From the NCBI RefSeq assembly GCF_021026295.1, contig NZ_JAJNDA010000012.1:62001-126000 (forward strand): a DNA stretch of 64,000 nucleotides. The letters are read 5' to 3'. This DNA comes from Actinomycetospora soli. Lineage in GTDB: Bacteria > Actinomycetota > Actinomycetes > Mycobacteriales > Pseudonocardiaceae. The translations under genes and the position numbers were made by a program. Below the pieces are notes generated by a model that was given only the letters and a program-made list of their open reading frames with translations, searched no databases and was not told where the DNA came from. This document shows positions 8,254 through 17,917 of this stretch, piece by piece; positions within the stretch are counted from its first letter, which is position 1, and every line of letters begins with the position of its first letter.

Positions 8254-11150
8254 TGACTGTTTCCGACGTCGTCCGCGGTCCTACGGTGACCGACGAGGGG
8301 GAGGGGGTGGGCCGCGCCGTGGCCGACGGGCAGGGGCTGCGCTTCCGGGATCTCGGCGCGGTCGAGGTCGACGCGGACGGCGTCGTCCGGGCGCCGGGCG
8401 GCGGGGTGCTGCGGCGCCTGCTCGCGCGACTGCTCGTCGACGTGGGTCGACGGGTCGACCCGGACGCGCTCGCCGAGGCCGCGTGGGACGACGGACGGCT
8501 CCGAGCAGCGTCGACGCTCGAATCCCACCTGTGGCGGGTGCGCCGCTTCCTCGAACCGGACCGCCCGCGGGGCGACGGCCCCGGGCTGCTCGTCGCGGAC
8601 GCCGGCGGGTACCGGCTGACGCCCGCTCGGGGGCAGGTCGACTCGCTGCGCTTCGCGGACCTGATCCGCGAGGCGGAGGACCTCCTCCCGACGAGCCCGC
8701 GGACGGCGGTCGACCGGGCGACGGAGGCCCGGGCGCTGTGGCGCGGGCGTCCGTACGGCCCGTGCAGCGACGAGGCGTGGGCGCTCCCGGCCGTCGCGCG
8801 GCTCGAGGAGCTGCACGACCAGCTGCTCGACACCCTCGTCGGGGCGTTGCTGGCCGCCGGCCACCCCGACCGCGCGCTCGTCGAGCTGGAGCCCGTCCTC
8901 GCCGGCGCCCCGCTGCGGGAACGGCCCTGGGAGTACTACGTGCTCGCGGCGGCCAGGGCCGGCCGGGTCGACGAGGCACTCGGCGGGTATCGCCGCTTCG
9001 AGCGCCTGTTCCGCACGGAGCTGGGCGTCGACCCGAGCGAGCGGATGTGCACCCTGCACGCCGGCGTGCTCTCCGGCGACCTCGCCCCCCGGGCACGCGT
9101 CGACCTCGCCGCACCGGCGACCTCACCGCGCGACGTCCACCTGCCCCGCGAGCGAGCCCGCCTCGTCGGACGCGACGCCGACGTCGCGGGCGTCGTCGCG
9201 AGCCTGCAGCGACCGGGGCTGCACACGCTCGTGGGCGGCGCGGGCTGCGGCAAGACCGCGACGGCGGTGGCGGCCGCGCACCGGGCCGCGTCCGGCTTCG
9301 TCGACGGCGTCTGGTTCGTCGATCTCACGTCCGCCCTCGACGACACCGACGTCGCCCCCACGGTGTCCTCCACGCTCGGTCTCGCCGGGGACGGCGGCGC
9401 GATCGGGGCGGTCGCCGGGTTCGCCGCCCGGCGCCGGATGCTCCTGGTGCTCGACAACTGCGAGCACGTCCTCGACGGGGCCGCGGAGCTCGTCGAGCAC
9501 CTGCTCACCGCCGCGGACGGCCTCACCGTGCTGGCTACGAGCCGCGAACCCCTCGAGGTCGCCGACGAGACCGTGGTCGACCTGCGTCCCCTCCCGCCGG
9601 GCCCGGCGGTCGAGCTGTTCACCGAACGTCTCGCCCAGGCCCGCGGCGGCACCGCGCCGAGCGACGACGAGGCGACGCTCGCCACCACCGTCTGCGCCGC
9701 CGTGGACGGGGTGCCGCTGGCCATCGAGCTGGCCGCCGCCCGCGGCCGGGCCTTCGCGGTGGCCGAGATCGCCGAGCAGGTCCGCGCCGACCCGAGCGCC
9801 CTCGCCCGGGTCGGCCGGGGGCGTCGCGGCCAGCAGACCGTCCGGGCCGCCGTCGACCGCAGCGTCCGGCTACTCGGGCCGGTCGAGCAGGAGCTGCACA
9901 CGGCGATGTCCGTCGTGCCCGGCCCGATGACCGCCCGGATGGCCGCCGCGCTGGTCGACCGGCCGCCGGCCGAGGTCGACGCCCTGCTCGCGAGCCTCGT
10001 GCACCGCTCGCTCGTCGTGGCCGAGGGCCCGCTCCGCCCGGGCGGCCCCTCGCGCTTCGCCCAGCTCGCGATCGTCCGGGGCCACGGAGCGCACCAGCTC
10101 GACACGGACGACGCGGAGCGGATCGCCGACCGGCGCGACGGGGCCGTCGTGTCCCGCGTCGTCGCGCGCCCCCGGCTGGGCGCCCGGGGTGACCGGGCGT
10201 TCCAGGACGCCCTCGACGACGACCTCCCCGCGGTCCGGGCCACTCTGCACCGCACCCTCATCGACCGTCCGTCCTGGGGCGGCCCGACCCTCGCCGCCGG
10301 GCTGGGCATGTACTGGTACTACCGCGGGATGCTCCTCGAGGGCGGCCGCTGGATCGGCCTGGCCTTCCGGCACCGTGCGCTCGCCCGGCCCGTCGACGAC
10401 GCCGTCCTGGCGTCGGCGGGGGTCGCCCTCGGCGTGATGTCGGGGGATCTGGACACGGCCCGCTCCCACCTGGACGCGCTGTGCCGGCTCGCCGACGGCC
10501 TCGAGGGCGAGGACCTGCTCCACGTCGGCGACGAGTTCACCGGGCTGGCACCGCCGGCCCTCCCGACCGCGGACCGCGCCCTGCTCGGGACGCTGGCCGA
10601 CCGGGCCCGCGACGTCGCGGTCCGCACCGGCGACCCGACGTCGAGGCTGATGGCCCGCGCCGCGGCGCTCAAGGCCCACCCCTTGGAGCCGGTGGACCAG
10701 CTGGCGGAGGCGGCGGCGGTCCACGCGGCGGCGCTCGACCGCGACCACCACTACCTGGCGTGGATGGCCGCCTCCGACGCGATGCGGGCGTGTCTGGCGG
10801 AGGCCGACGTCGACGGCGCCTTCGCGTGGTCGGTCCGTGCGCTGGAGGGCGCGCTCGCCCTCGGGGCACGGGAGAGCCCCGCGCTGATGGAGCTGCACGG
10901 CACGCTGCACGCCCGCCGCGGTGAGGACGAGGCCGCGGTCCGGGTGCTGTCCGGCGCCCGCACCCAGAACCGGCGGGCCGGGATGCGCTGGCCCACCCGT
11001 CCGGAGACCGTCGCGGTGCTGGACGAGGTCGCCGCCCGGCTCGGCCCGGAGGCCTACGACCGGGCCTGGCGGGAGGGCAGCGACCTGCACCTCGCCGACC
11101 TGCACCTCCCGGACCCCCCGGCCGTGCCCGCCCCGCGGTCGGCCTCCTGA
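8250..11150 (+). CDS. AfsR-like SARP/NB-ARC transcriptional regulator (copy 1)
   Basis: 966 aa. Domains in order: an OmpR-like winged helix (about 30-115), a bacterial transcriptional activation domain (about 120-265), an NB-ARC ATPase with P-loop GGAGCGKTATA (about 329) and Walker B LLVLDNCEH (about 397), and a long helical TPR-like C-terminus. The GTG start overlaps the stop of the broken hydrolase. It is clearly paralogous to the protein at 12716-15565: both share RPGGPSRFAQLAIVRGHGA and DDDLPAVRATL segments. SARP proteins bind heptamer direct repeats near -35 and activate transcription; such repeats occur directly downstream at 11167-11184, so the carotenoid oxygenase is a likely target. 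The signal sensed is unknown. Confidence 0.9.
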   Translation: MMTVSDVVRGPTVTDEGEGVGRAVADGQGLRFRDLGAVEVDADGVVRAPGGGVLRRLLARLLVDVGRRVDPDALAEAAWDDGRLRAASTLESHLWRVRRFLEPDRPRGDGPGLLVADAGGYRLTPARGQVDSLRFADLIREAEDLLPTSPRTAVDRATEARALWRGRPYGPCSDEAWALPAVARLEELHDQLLDTLVGALLAAGHPDRALVELEPVLAGAPLRERPWEYYVLAAARAGRVDEALGGYRRFERLFRTELGVDPSERMCTLHAGVLSGDLAPRARVDLAAPATSPRDVHLPRERARLVGRDADVAGVVASLQRPGLHTLVGGAGCGKTATAVAAAHRAASGFVDGVWFVDLTSALDDTDVAPTVSSTLGLAGDGGAIGAVAGFAARRRMLLVLDNCEHVLDGAAELVEHLLTAADGLTVLATSREPLEVADETVVDLRPLPPGPAVELFTERLAQARGGTAPSDDEATLATTVCAAVDGVPLAIELAAARGRAFAVAEIAEQVRADPSALARVGRGRRGQQTVRAAVDRSVRLLGPVEQELHTAMSVVPGPMTARMAAALVDRPPAEVDALLASLVHRSLVVAEGPLRPGGPSRFAQLAIVRGHGAHQLDTDDAERIADRRDGAVVSRVVARPRLGARGDRAFQDALDDDLPAVRATLHRTLIDRPSWGGPTLAAGLGMYWYYRGMLLEGGRWIGLAFRHRALARPVDDAVLASAGVALGVMSGDLDTARSHLDALCRLADGLEGEDLLHVGDEFTGLAPPALPTADRALLGTLADRARDVAVRTGDPTSRLMARAAALKAHPLEPVDQLAEAAAVHAAALDRDHHYLAWMAASDAMRACLAEADVDGAFAWSVRALEGALALGARESPALMELHGTLHARRGEDEAAVRVLSGARTQNRRAGMRWPTRPETVAVLDEVAARLGPEAYDRAWREGSDLHLADLHLPDPPAVPAPRSAS

Positions 11151-11166
11151 CCCGCTCCGGAGCCGG

Positions 11167-11184
11167 TTGGAACGACATTGGAAC
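11167..11184 (+). promoter_or_regulatory. SARP-type direct repeat before the carotenoid oxygenase
   Basis: Two exact heptamers TTGGAAC at 11167-11173 and 11178-11184 are separated by GACA, giving an 11-bp period, one helical turn. A -10-like GAGGGT lies 9 bp further on (11194-11199). This is the architecture of SARP operators. Similar repeats occur at 19877-19894 and 19912-19929. Confidence 0.7.
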
Positions 11185-11247
11185 GGACCCGGCGAGGGTG
11201 GTCGTACCGGTCGCCCGCAGGGGGCGGTCCGTCCGAAGGGCCAGGAC

Positions 11248-12705
11248 ATGGCGGTCGAGCAGCTTCTCCCCGGGCTTCCTGCCCCCCACCCGCACGCAGT
11301 CGGCACACGCCCGGCCCCGGTCGGGCCCGACGTGCACCTCACCGGCCCGTTCGCGCCGGTCGTCGCCGAGGTCGACGTCGCCGACCTGAGGGTCGAGGGT
11401 GAGCTGCCGGCCGACCTGGACGGGTCCTACGTCCGCAACGGCCCGAACCCCCGGTTCTCCCCCCTGGGGTCCTACGTCTTCCCGCTCGACGGCGACGGGA
11501 TGCTGCACCGCGTCACCCTCGGCGGCGGGCAGGCACGGTACGACAACCGCTTCGTCCGCACCCCGATGGTCGTGGCCGAGGAGCGGGCGGGACATGCGAT
11601 CTGGCCCGCCGGCCCGATGTCGGACTACCGGCCGGGTACCGACGAGGTCGGGCCGGAGCTGGCCGGGACGAGCCGCGAGCTGCCCGACATCAACGTCGTG
11701 CGCCACCACGGTCGCCTGCTCGCCCTCGCCGAGTGCGACCGGCCCTACCGGATGGGGCCCGAACTCGAGACGCTCGGGTACGAGACGTTCGGCGGGGCGC
11801 TGCCGGCCGGCATCTGCGCCCACCCCAAGATCGACCCGCGGACCGGGGAGATGCTCGCGTTCTCCTACCACTCCGGCCCGCCGTTCCTGACCTGGACGAC
11901 GATCGCCCCCGACGGAACGGCGACGCCGCCGCGGGCGGTGCCCGGTCTCGACCGCGCGAGCATGATCCACGACATGGCGATCACGGCCCGCTACGTCGTG
12001 CTGGTCGTGTCGCCCCTGTACTTCGACGTCGCGGCCGCCCGCGACGGTGGATCGATGCTGGCGTGGCACCCCGAGGACGGGACCCGCATCGCCCTGGTAC
12101 CGCGGGACGGATCGGCCGTGCGCTGGTGTGCCGACGAGACCTTCTGGCTCTGGCACACGGTCAACGCCCACGACGACGGGGAGCAGGTCGTCCTGGACTA
12201 CGTCGAGTGGGCCCGGCCGAGCGGTCTCGCGCCCGGTCCTCCCGCGGACCCCCACCTGACCCGCGCCGTGATCGATCCCGTTCGGGGGCAGGTCCGACGT
12301 CGCCCGCTCGTGGACGACCTCACCGTCGAGTTCCCCCGGATCGACGACCGCCGGCTCGGGACCGGGTACGCCGTCGCGGCGACGGTCACCCGCACCGGAC
12401 GCGACCTCCCGCACCCCGGGTGCTGGGACGCCCTGGCCTTCCACGACGTCCGCAGCGGCGACGTCCGCCGGTGGACGCCCGCCGACCTCGCGCTCGGCGA
12501 GCCCGTGTTCGCCCCCGATCCCCGGAGCAGCGACGACGGCGACGACGACGCCGGCTGGTGGCTGGTGCTGGGCAGCAGCTTCAGCAGCGGGACGAGCAGC
12601 CTGTTCGTGCTGCCGGCCGCCGACCCGGCCGCCGGACCCGTCGCGACCGTCCGGCTGCCCGTGCGCGTGCCGCTGGGGCTGCACGGCAGCTGGCTGCCGA
12701 GCTGA
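11248..12705 (+). CDS. Carotenoid oxygenase (RPE65/CCD family)
   Basis: 485 aa, the usual length for this seven-bladed beta-propeller family. The four iron-binding histidines are recognisable in their motifs: ICAHPKID, MIHDMAITARYV, WHTVNAHDDG and the near-terminal GLHGSWLP. The early motif SYVRNGPNPRF and the DGDGMLHRV segment are also typical. It should be a Fe(II) dioxygenase cleaving carotenoids, apocarotenoids or stilbene-like substrates. The start is ATG 11248. It lies between two convergent AfsR-like regulators and carries its own SARP repeat, so it is probably regulated by one or both. No carotenoid synthesis genes are nearby. Confidence 0.92.
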   Translation: MAVEQLLPGLPAPHPHAVGTRPAPVGPDVHLTGPFAPVVAEVDVADLRVEGELPADLDGSYVRNGPNPRFSPLGSYVFPLDGDGMLHRVTLGGGQARYDNRFVRTPMVVAEERAGHAIWPAGPMSDYRPGTDEVGPELAGTSRELPDINVVRHHGRLLALAECDRPYRMGPELETLGYETFGGALPAGICAHPKIDPRTGEMLAFSYHSGPPFLTWTTIAPDGTATPPRAVPGLDRASMIHDMAITARYVVLVVSPLYFDVAAARDGGSMLAWHPEDGTRIALVPRDGSAVRWCADETFWLWHTVNAHDDGEQVVLDYVEWARPSGLAPGPPADPHLTRAVIDPVRGQVRRRPLVDDLTVEFPRIDDRRLGTGYAVAATVTRTGRDLPHPGCWDALAFHDVRSGDVRRWTPADLALGEPVFAPDPRSSDDGDDDAGWWLVLGSSFSSGTSSLFVLPAADPAAGPVATVRLPVRVPLGLHGSWLPS

Positions 12706-12715
12706 GCTGCGCCGC

Positions 12716-15565
12716 TCAGAGGGCCGCGAGGTCGACGAGGGTGAGGTCCCCACCGGAGCGCCAGGCGCGGTCGAAGACGGCCGCGCCCAGGCGGCGTGCC
12801 GCGCCCTCGAGGACCGTCGTGCTCTCGGCGAGGAACGGCCAACGCATCCCGTTGCGCTCGTTCTGCGCCCGCGCCCCGGCGAGGGCCCGGACCGCCGCGG
12901 CGTCGTCCCCGCGCCGCGCGCACAGCACGGCGTGCTGCTCCATCTCCGGTTGGGCCTGCCGGCTCCCGAGCGCGAGATGGTGGCCGATGCCGCGGCGGGA
13001 CCACCGGAGCGCCTCGTCGAGGTCCTCGGCGGCCTCCGCCGCGTGTCCCCCGAGGATGGCCACCATCCAGCCGATCTCCCGGTTGTCGACCCGCTCGGCC
13101 TCGGTGTGCACGGCCTCGGCCGCGGCGAGCCGCAGCGCCGGGTCGGGATCCGGGGACACCGCCAGCGCGACGAGGCGGGTCTGCAGCGTCGTGATGGGGT
13201 CACCGGACCGCTGCGCGACCTCGCCGAGGCGCCCGGCGAGGCGGCGCCGGACCTCGTCCGCCGGGAGGCGGATCGTCGCCCACAGCGTCCCGACGAGGAT
13301 GTCGCCGACGTGCAGCAGGTCGGTGCCCGACAGCTCGTCCACCGCGGCGCACAGCGCGTCGAGGTGCGGCTGTGCCCCGTCGAGATCGCCCGCGAAGAGC
13401 CGTCCGCGGGCGGCGGCCGCGTGCAGGTGCGCGGCGTCCACCGGTCGGGCGAGCGCCAGGTGGCCGAAGGCGAGCCGCACCCAGCGGGCCGCCTCGAGCA
13501 GCATCCCGCGGTAGTACCAGTAGTTGCCGAGGGCTCCGGCCAGCGCCGGGCCCCGCCACGAGGGCATCCCGACGAGGCTGCGCTGCAGCGTGGCCCGGAC
13601 GGCGGGCAGGTCGTCGTCCAGCGACTCCCGGAAGTCGCGCAGCGCGGGGGATCCGACGCGCGGGCGGGCCGCGATCCACCGGGTCACCGACTCGTCGCGC
13701 CGCTCCGCGACGCGCTCCGCGTCGACGTCGCCGAGCTCGTGGGCGCCGTGGCCCCGGACGATCGCCAGCTGCGCGAAGCGGGACGGCCCCCCGGGACGCG
13801 TGATCGGGGCGGGGACGAGCAGCGAGCGGTGGACGAGCCCGGCGAGCGCGGTCTGGACCTCGACGCGAGGGGCGTCGACCAGGGCGGCCGCCGTCGCGAC
13901 CGTCATCGGGCCCGGGACCGCGGACATCGCGGCGTGCAGGTCCCGTTCCCCGGCGGGCAGCAGCCGCACACTGCGGTCCACCGCGGCCCGGACCCCCCGG
14001 TGCCCGCCCCGCCGGCCGACCCGGGCGAGGGCGCTCGGGTCCTCGCGGACCTGGGCGTGGATCTCGGCGAGGCTGAACGCGCGACCGCGGGCGGCGGCCA
14101 GCTCGATGGCGAGCGGCACCCCGTCCACCGCCGCGCAGATCGCGCTCGCGGTCACGAGGTCGTCGGCCCCGAGCCTGCCGTCGGACCCGGTCTCCGCGTA
14201 CCGCTCCAGGAACAGCTCGACGGCGGGCGCCGACGTCTGCCCGACCGCGAGGGGGACGACGTCGACCCGGACCTCGGACGCCACCTCGAGCGGCTCGCGG
14301 CTGGTCGCCAGGACTGCCGTGGCGCCGTCGGGCAGGTCGAGGCCCTCGACGAGGTCGGCGACGGCGTCGAGCACGTGCTCGCAGTTGTCCAGGACCAGCA
14401 GCATCCGGCGGGTCGCCACGAAGGACCGCACCGCCTCGACCGCGCTGCCACCCGCGAGCCCGAGGGTGGAGGTCACCGCCGTCCCCACCTGGTCGGCGTC
14501 GAGGGCGGAGGTCAGGTCCACGAACCGGACGCCGTCGGGGAACCGGTCCGCGAGCCGTTCCGCCGCGGCCACGGCCAGCGTCGTCTTCCCGCACCCGGCT
14601 CCTCCGACGAGGGTCGTCGTCGCGTGGCGGGGGATGCGGTCGACCAAGGCCGCGAGCTCGGTGTCCCGCCCGACGAGGCGGCCCCGGCGGGGCGGGAGGA
14701 CCACGGTCGGCGCCGGCCGCCTGGCGGCCTCCGGCGGCGTCGCGGGCACGACCGCCGCGACCGACGCGACCGCCGCGGGCGCGGTCCGGCCGCCCCCGAG
14801 GAGCTGTCGGTGGATCTCCTGGAGCCCGGGCCCCGGCTCGACCCCGAGTTCGTCGCGGAAGAGCCGATCGGCGCGCCGGTAGGCCGCGAGGGCGTCCTCG
14901 ATCCGCCCGACGGCGCCGGTGGCCCGCAGGTACTGCTCCCACGGCCGGTCGCGCAGCGGGGCCTCGGCGATCACCGGGCCCAGCTCCGCGAGGGCGGCCT
15001 CGGGCCGGCCCGCGGCGAGGTAGCCGTCGACCAGGGTCTCCGTGAGCTGCCGTCCCCGTTCCTCCAGGCCGGCGGCGGCCGCCTCCGCCCAGGGCTCGTC
15101 CGTGTACGGTGCGTAGGGCCGGCCCCGCCACAGCGACCGCGCCCGCTCCGCCTGCCCCACCGCCCCCGGGGCGTCGCCCGCGGCGAGGCGCTCGGTGGCC
15201 TCCCGGGCCGCCCGGGTGAACACCACCGAGTCCACCCGGTCCGGGTCCACCACGAGCCGGTACCCCTTGCCGCCCTCGGCGACCAGCCACCGCGACGGAC
15301 GCCCCCGACCGCGGCCCGGCTCGAGGAATCCGCGCAGGCGGTGCAGGTGCGACTCCAGGGTCGACACCGCCCGGCCCCCGGCCCGATCGCCCCAGACCGC
15401 CTCGACCAGCTCGGAGATCTCCACGCGACGACCGGCGTCGACGAGCAGCCGCGCGAGGAGCCGGGTCAGGATCGCCCCGCCCGGCGTCGCGTCCACGCCG
15501 TCCCGCTCGAGGGCCACCGCCCCGAGGTCGCGGAACCGCGGTGCCCCGCCCCCGGCCTCGTCCAC
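12716..15565 (-). CDS. AfsR-like SARP/NB-ARC transcriptional regulator (copy 2)
   Basis: 949 aa with the same layout as copy 1: winged helix (about 10-100), BTAD (about 105-255), NB-ARC with P-loop GGAGCGKTTLA (about 320) and Walker B LLVLDNCEH, then a helical C-terminal half. It converges on the carotenoid oxygenase with only 10 bp between stops, and its promoter faces the BASS transporter. No obvious SARP repeat is seen in its own promoter. Duplication followed by divergence, perhaps around the oxygenase, is inferred from the strong similarity of the two proteins. Confidence 0.9.
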   Translation of the reverse strand: MDEAGGGAPRFRDLGAVALERDGVDATPGGAILTRLLARLLVDAGRRVEISELVEAVWGDRAGGRAVSTLESHLHRLRGFLEPGRGRGRPSRWLVAEGGKGYRLVVDPDRVDSVVFTRAAREATERLAAGDAPGAVGQAERARSLWRGRPYAPYTDEPWAEAAAAGLEERGRQLTETLVDGYLAAGRPEAALAELGPVIAEAPLRDRPWEQYLRATGAVGRIEDALAAYRRADRLFRDELGVEPGPGLQEIHRQLLGGGRTAPAAVASVAAVVPATPPEAARRPAPTVVLPPRRGRLVGRDTELAALVDRIPRHATTTLVGGAGCGKTTLAVAAAERLADRFPDGVRFVDLTSALDADQVGTAVTSTLGLAGGSAVEAVRSFVATRRMLLVLDNCEHVLDAVADLVEGLDLPDGATAVLATSREPLEVASEVRVDVVPLAVGQTSAPAVELFLERYAETGSDGRLGADDLVTASAICAAVDGVPLAIELAAARGRAFSLAEIHAQVREDPSALARVGRRGGHRGVRAAVDRSVRLLPAGERDLHAAMSAVPGPMTVATAAALVDAPRVEVQTALAGLVHRSLLVPAPITRPGGPSRFAQLAIVRGHGAHELGDVDAERVAERRDESVTRWIAARPRVGSPALRDFRESLDDDLPAVRATLQRSLVGMPSWRGPALAGALGNYWYYRGMLLEAARWVRLAFGHLALARPVDAAHLHAAAARGRLFAGDLDGAQPHLDALCAAVDELSGTDLLHVGDILVGTLWATIRLPADEVRRRLAGRLGEVAQRSGDPITTLQTRLVALAVSPDPDPALRLAAAEAVHTEAERVDNREIGWMVAILGGHAAEAAEDLDEALRWSRRGIGHHLALGSRQAQPEMEQHAVLCARRGDDAAAVRALAGARAQNERNGMRWPFLAESTTVLEGAARRLGAAVFDRAWRSGGDLTLVDLAAL

Positions 15566-15648
15566 GCGTCCGATTGTGCCCTGGTGGTCCGGTCCCGGAC
15601 GTACATACAGTGACCGGATTCGGCCGGAACCGCCCGGAAGGGGCTGGA

Positions 15649-16533
15649 GTGGACTCGACAGTGTTCTCGGTCGTCCTCCCGATCGTCCTCGCCCTGGTGA
15701 TGTTCGGGCTCGGCCTCTCGCTCACCGTCGCGGACTTCGCGCGCGTGCTCACCGCGCCGCGGGCGGTCGCCGTCGCCCTGTTCTGCCAGATCGTGCTGCT
15801 CCCCGCGGTGTGTCTCGGCCTCGTGCTGGCGCTCGGTCTGTCCCCGGAGCTCGCGGTCGGGATGATGGTCCTCGCGGCCGCGCCCGGCGGGGCCATGGCG
15901 AACGTGTTCAGCCACCTCGCGGGCGGCGACGTCGCCTTCAACATCACCCTGACCGCGGTCAACTCCCTGCTCTCGATCCTGACGCTGCCGTTGGTCACCG
16001 TCGCCGCCCTGCGCTTCTTCGCCGGTGGCGAGGCCGCCCTCGTCCTGCAGCCCGGCAAGCTCGTCCAGGTCCTGCTCGTGGTGCTCCTGCCCGCTGCCGG
16101 GGGGATGCTCGTCCGGCGGGCCCGGCCCCACCTCGCCGCGCGCCTGGACCGCCCGGTCCGCGTCGCCTCGGTGGTGGCCGTGTTCCTCGCGATCGTGGCC
16201 GCGATCCTGCCGAGCCTGAACGGCTTCCTGGCGGGGCTGGCCGCGGTCGGCGTGGTCTGCGTGCTGTTCAGCGCCGCGAGCCTGACCCTCGGCTACCTGA
16301 TCCCCCGCCTCCTGCGGGTCGCCCCCCGCCAGGCCGTCGCCGCCTCGATGGAGATCGGCATCCACAACGCCGTCCTGGCCATCACCGTCACCGTCACGGT
16401 GCTCGGGATGCCCCGGGCCGCCATCGCGCCCGCCATGTACGGGGCGATCATGTTCTTCCCGGCCGCCCTCGCCGCGCGCATCCTGGCGCGGCGGCTAAGG
16501 GCCACCTCGGCGGCCGTGCCGGCCTCGTCCTGA
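15649..16533 (+). CDS. Bile acid:sodium symporter (BASS) family transporter
   Basis: About 294 aa, nearly all hydrophobic, with 9-10 membrane segments. It shows family motifs in the crossover region (APGGAMANVFSHLAGGD and IGIHNAVLAITVTVTV). BASS proteins carry organic anions such as bile acids, pantoate or 2-keto acids with Na+. The start is GTG 15649 after GGAAGGGG; an earlier in-frame ATG would overlap the divergent regulator and is rejected. Substrate cannot be assigned; location in the SARP island suggests a lipid-like or isoprenoid acid, as speculation. Confidence 0.88.
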   Translation: MDSTVFSVVLPIVLALVMFGLGLSLTVADFARVLTAPRAVAVALFCQIVLLPAVCLGLVLALGLSPELAVGMMVLAAAPGGAMANVFSHLAGGDVAFNITLTAVNSLLSILTLPLVTVAALRFFAGGEAALVLQPGKLVQVLLVVLLPAAGGMLVRRARPHLAARLDRPVRVASVVAVFLAIVAAILPSLNGFLAGLAAVGVVCVLFSAASLTLGYLIPRLLRVAPRQAVAASMEIGIHNAVLAITVTVTVLGMPRAAIAPAMYGAIMFFPAALAARILARRLRATSAAVPASS

Positions 16534-17917
16534 TCAGCCGCCGGCCGGGCCCGGCGCGAGGGGGCCCGCGGCGGCGACGCCGGCCCGCATCCCGTCCGCC
16601 GCGGGCGAGCCCGCCCGCAGGAACACCGGCGGCTCGCCGAGCGGGCCCGGAACCTCCGTCCACCGGCCACCGGGGGCGGCGATCAGCGGCCGGGTGAGGA
16701 TGCCCTTGATCCAGGTCCGCGCCGCCGGGTTGGAGAGATCGACGAGCCCGGCGCCGAACCCCGGCGTTCGGGATCGCCACCGGCGCGCCCGAGGCGGAGC
16801 GCACGAGATAGCCGTTCGCGAGGGCCTCGCGGTAGAGCTGGTCGTGGCCGGGCTGGTCGGCGAGGAAGGGGTTGACGTAGACGAGCATGCGGGCCCCACG
16901 CCGCGCGGCCAGCTCGCCGAGCAGGGCCGGCCAGCCGGGGTAGAGCGTCGTGTCGAGCTGCCAGTCCCACCACAGCTGACGACCGGCCGGGGTGGTGCGC
17001 TCGCCGACCCAGTCCTGGATCCACAGCGCGGCGAGGGGCACGTCCGCCGCGACGAGGGCGTCCAGCCGGGCCCGGGCCCGGTCGGTCCCGCCCTGCACCG
17101 CGACGACCGCCCCCTCGTGGAGCCAGTCGGGCAACGGCCGCATCCGGCCGGTGTAGGCGGTGTAGCTCTCGACCAGGCCGAGACGGGCGAAGCGGTCGGG
17201 GGCCTCGACGTCGACGAGGTGTCCGGCGCCCTCGACGGTGACCGCCCGGGCGTCCGGGATCCCGCGGCTCAGCATCGCGGTGTCCTCGGCGGTGACCAGC
17301 CGGTCCTCGGCGCCGCGGACGACGAGCGTGGGGGCGGCGATGTCGACGAGGCGGTCCCGGCCGTCGAACGCCTGCTGCGCGCGGTACTGCGCGAGCCAGC
17401 CCGCGGTCGGCTCGTCGTCCTCCGGCGCGGTCAGCCAGGCGGCGTTCGCCGGGTCCGCGAGGAAGTCGACGGAGAACAACCACGGACACACCAGGGGGAA
17501 GACCGGGCGCAGGGTCCCGCCGGCGACGACGACGTCCCGGACCGCGTCGAGGAACATCCGCGCCTGCGGGTTCATGACGGCGTAGGTCGAGGCGAGGACG
17601 AGCCGGTCGACGCGGCCCGGGTGCCCGGTCGCGAGAGCCTGGGCGACGAGGCCGCCCATCGAGAACCCGACGACGTGCGTCCGGGCCACGCCGGCCACGT
17701 CGAGGACGTCCCGCACGGCGTCCGCGAACCCCTCGATCGTCGCCGGCCCGTCCGGGACCGGCGACGATCCCGATCCGGGGAGGTCGACGGTCAGGACGCG
17801 GAACTCCGCGGCCCAGCGCGCGGCCCCGGCGGTCCAGAAGCCCGCATCCCCGCCGAGACCGTGCAGCAGCACCACGGGCGGGCCGTCGCCGGTCTCGCTC
17901 CACTCCAACGCCGTCAC
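16534..17917 (-). pseudogene. Alpha/beta hydrolase fused to a gutted GH31 sulfoquinovosidase remnant
   Basis: Residues 1 to about 246 are a complete alpha/beta hydrolase with triad candidates Ser86 (GFSMGG), Asp205 (GAEDRLV) and His233 (GAGHLVD). From about residue 247 the chain continues in frame as the middle of a GH31 alpha-glucosidase of sulfoquinovosidase type: QGGTDRARARLD, IQDWVGERTTPAGRQLWWDW, YVNPFLADQ. At codon 386 a C4 tract (plus strand 16759-16762) shifts the frame; the correct frame resumes with FGAGLVDLSNPAARTWIKG. That then jumps to the extreme C-terminus of the family (PLGEPPVFLRAGS), so the catalytic centre is deleted. This needs at least two deletions and one insertion. The hydrolase half could still be made. 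It overlaps the upstream hydrolase stop (GTGA). Confidence 0.78.

Noticed and set aside
12932-15613. An 893-codon plus-strand open frame opposite AfsR-like copy 2
   Set aside because: Shadow of the real minus-strand gene; its composition is Arg/Gly-rich nonsense with no domain.
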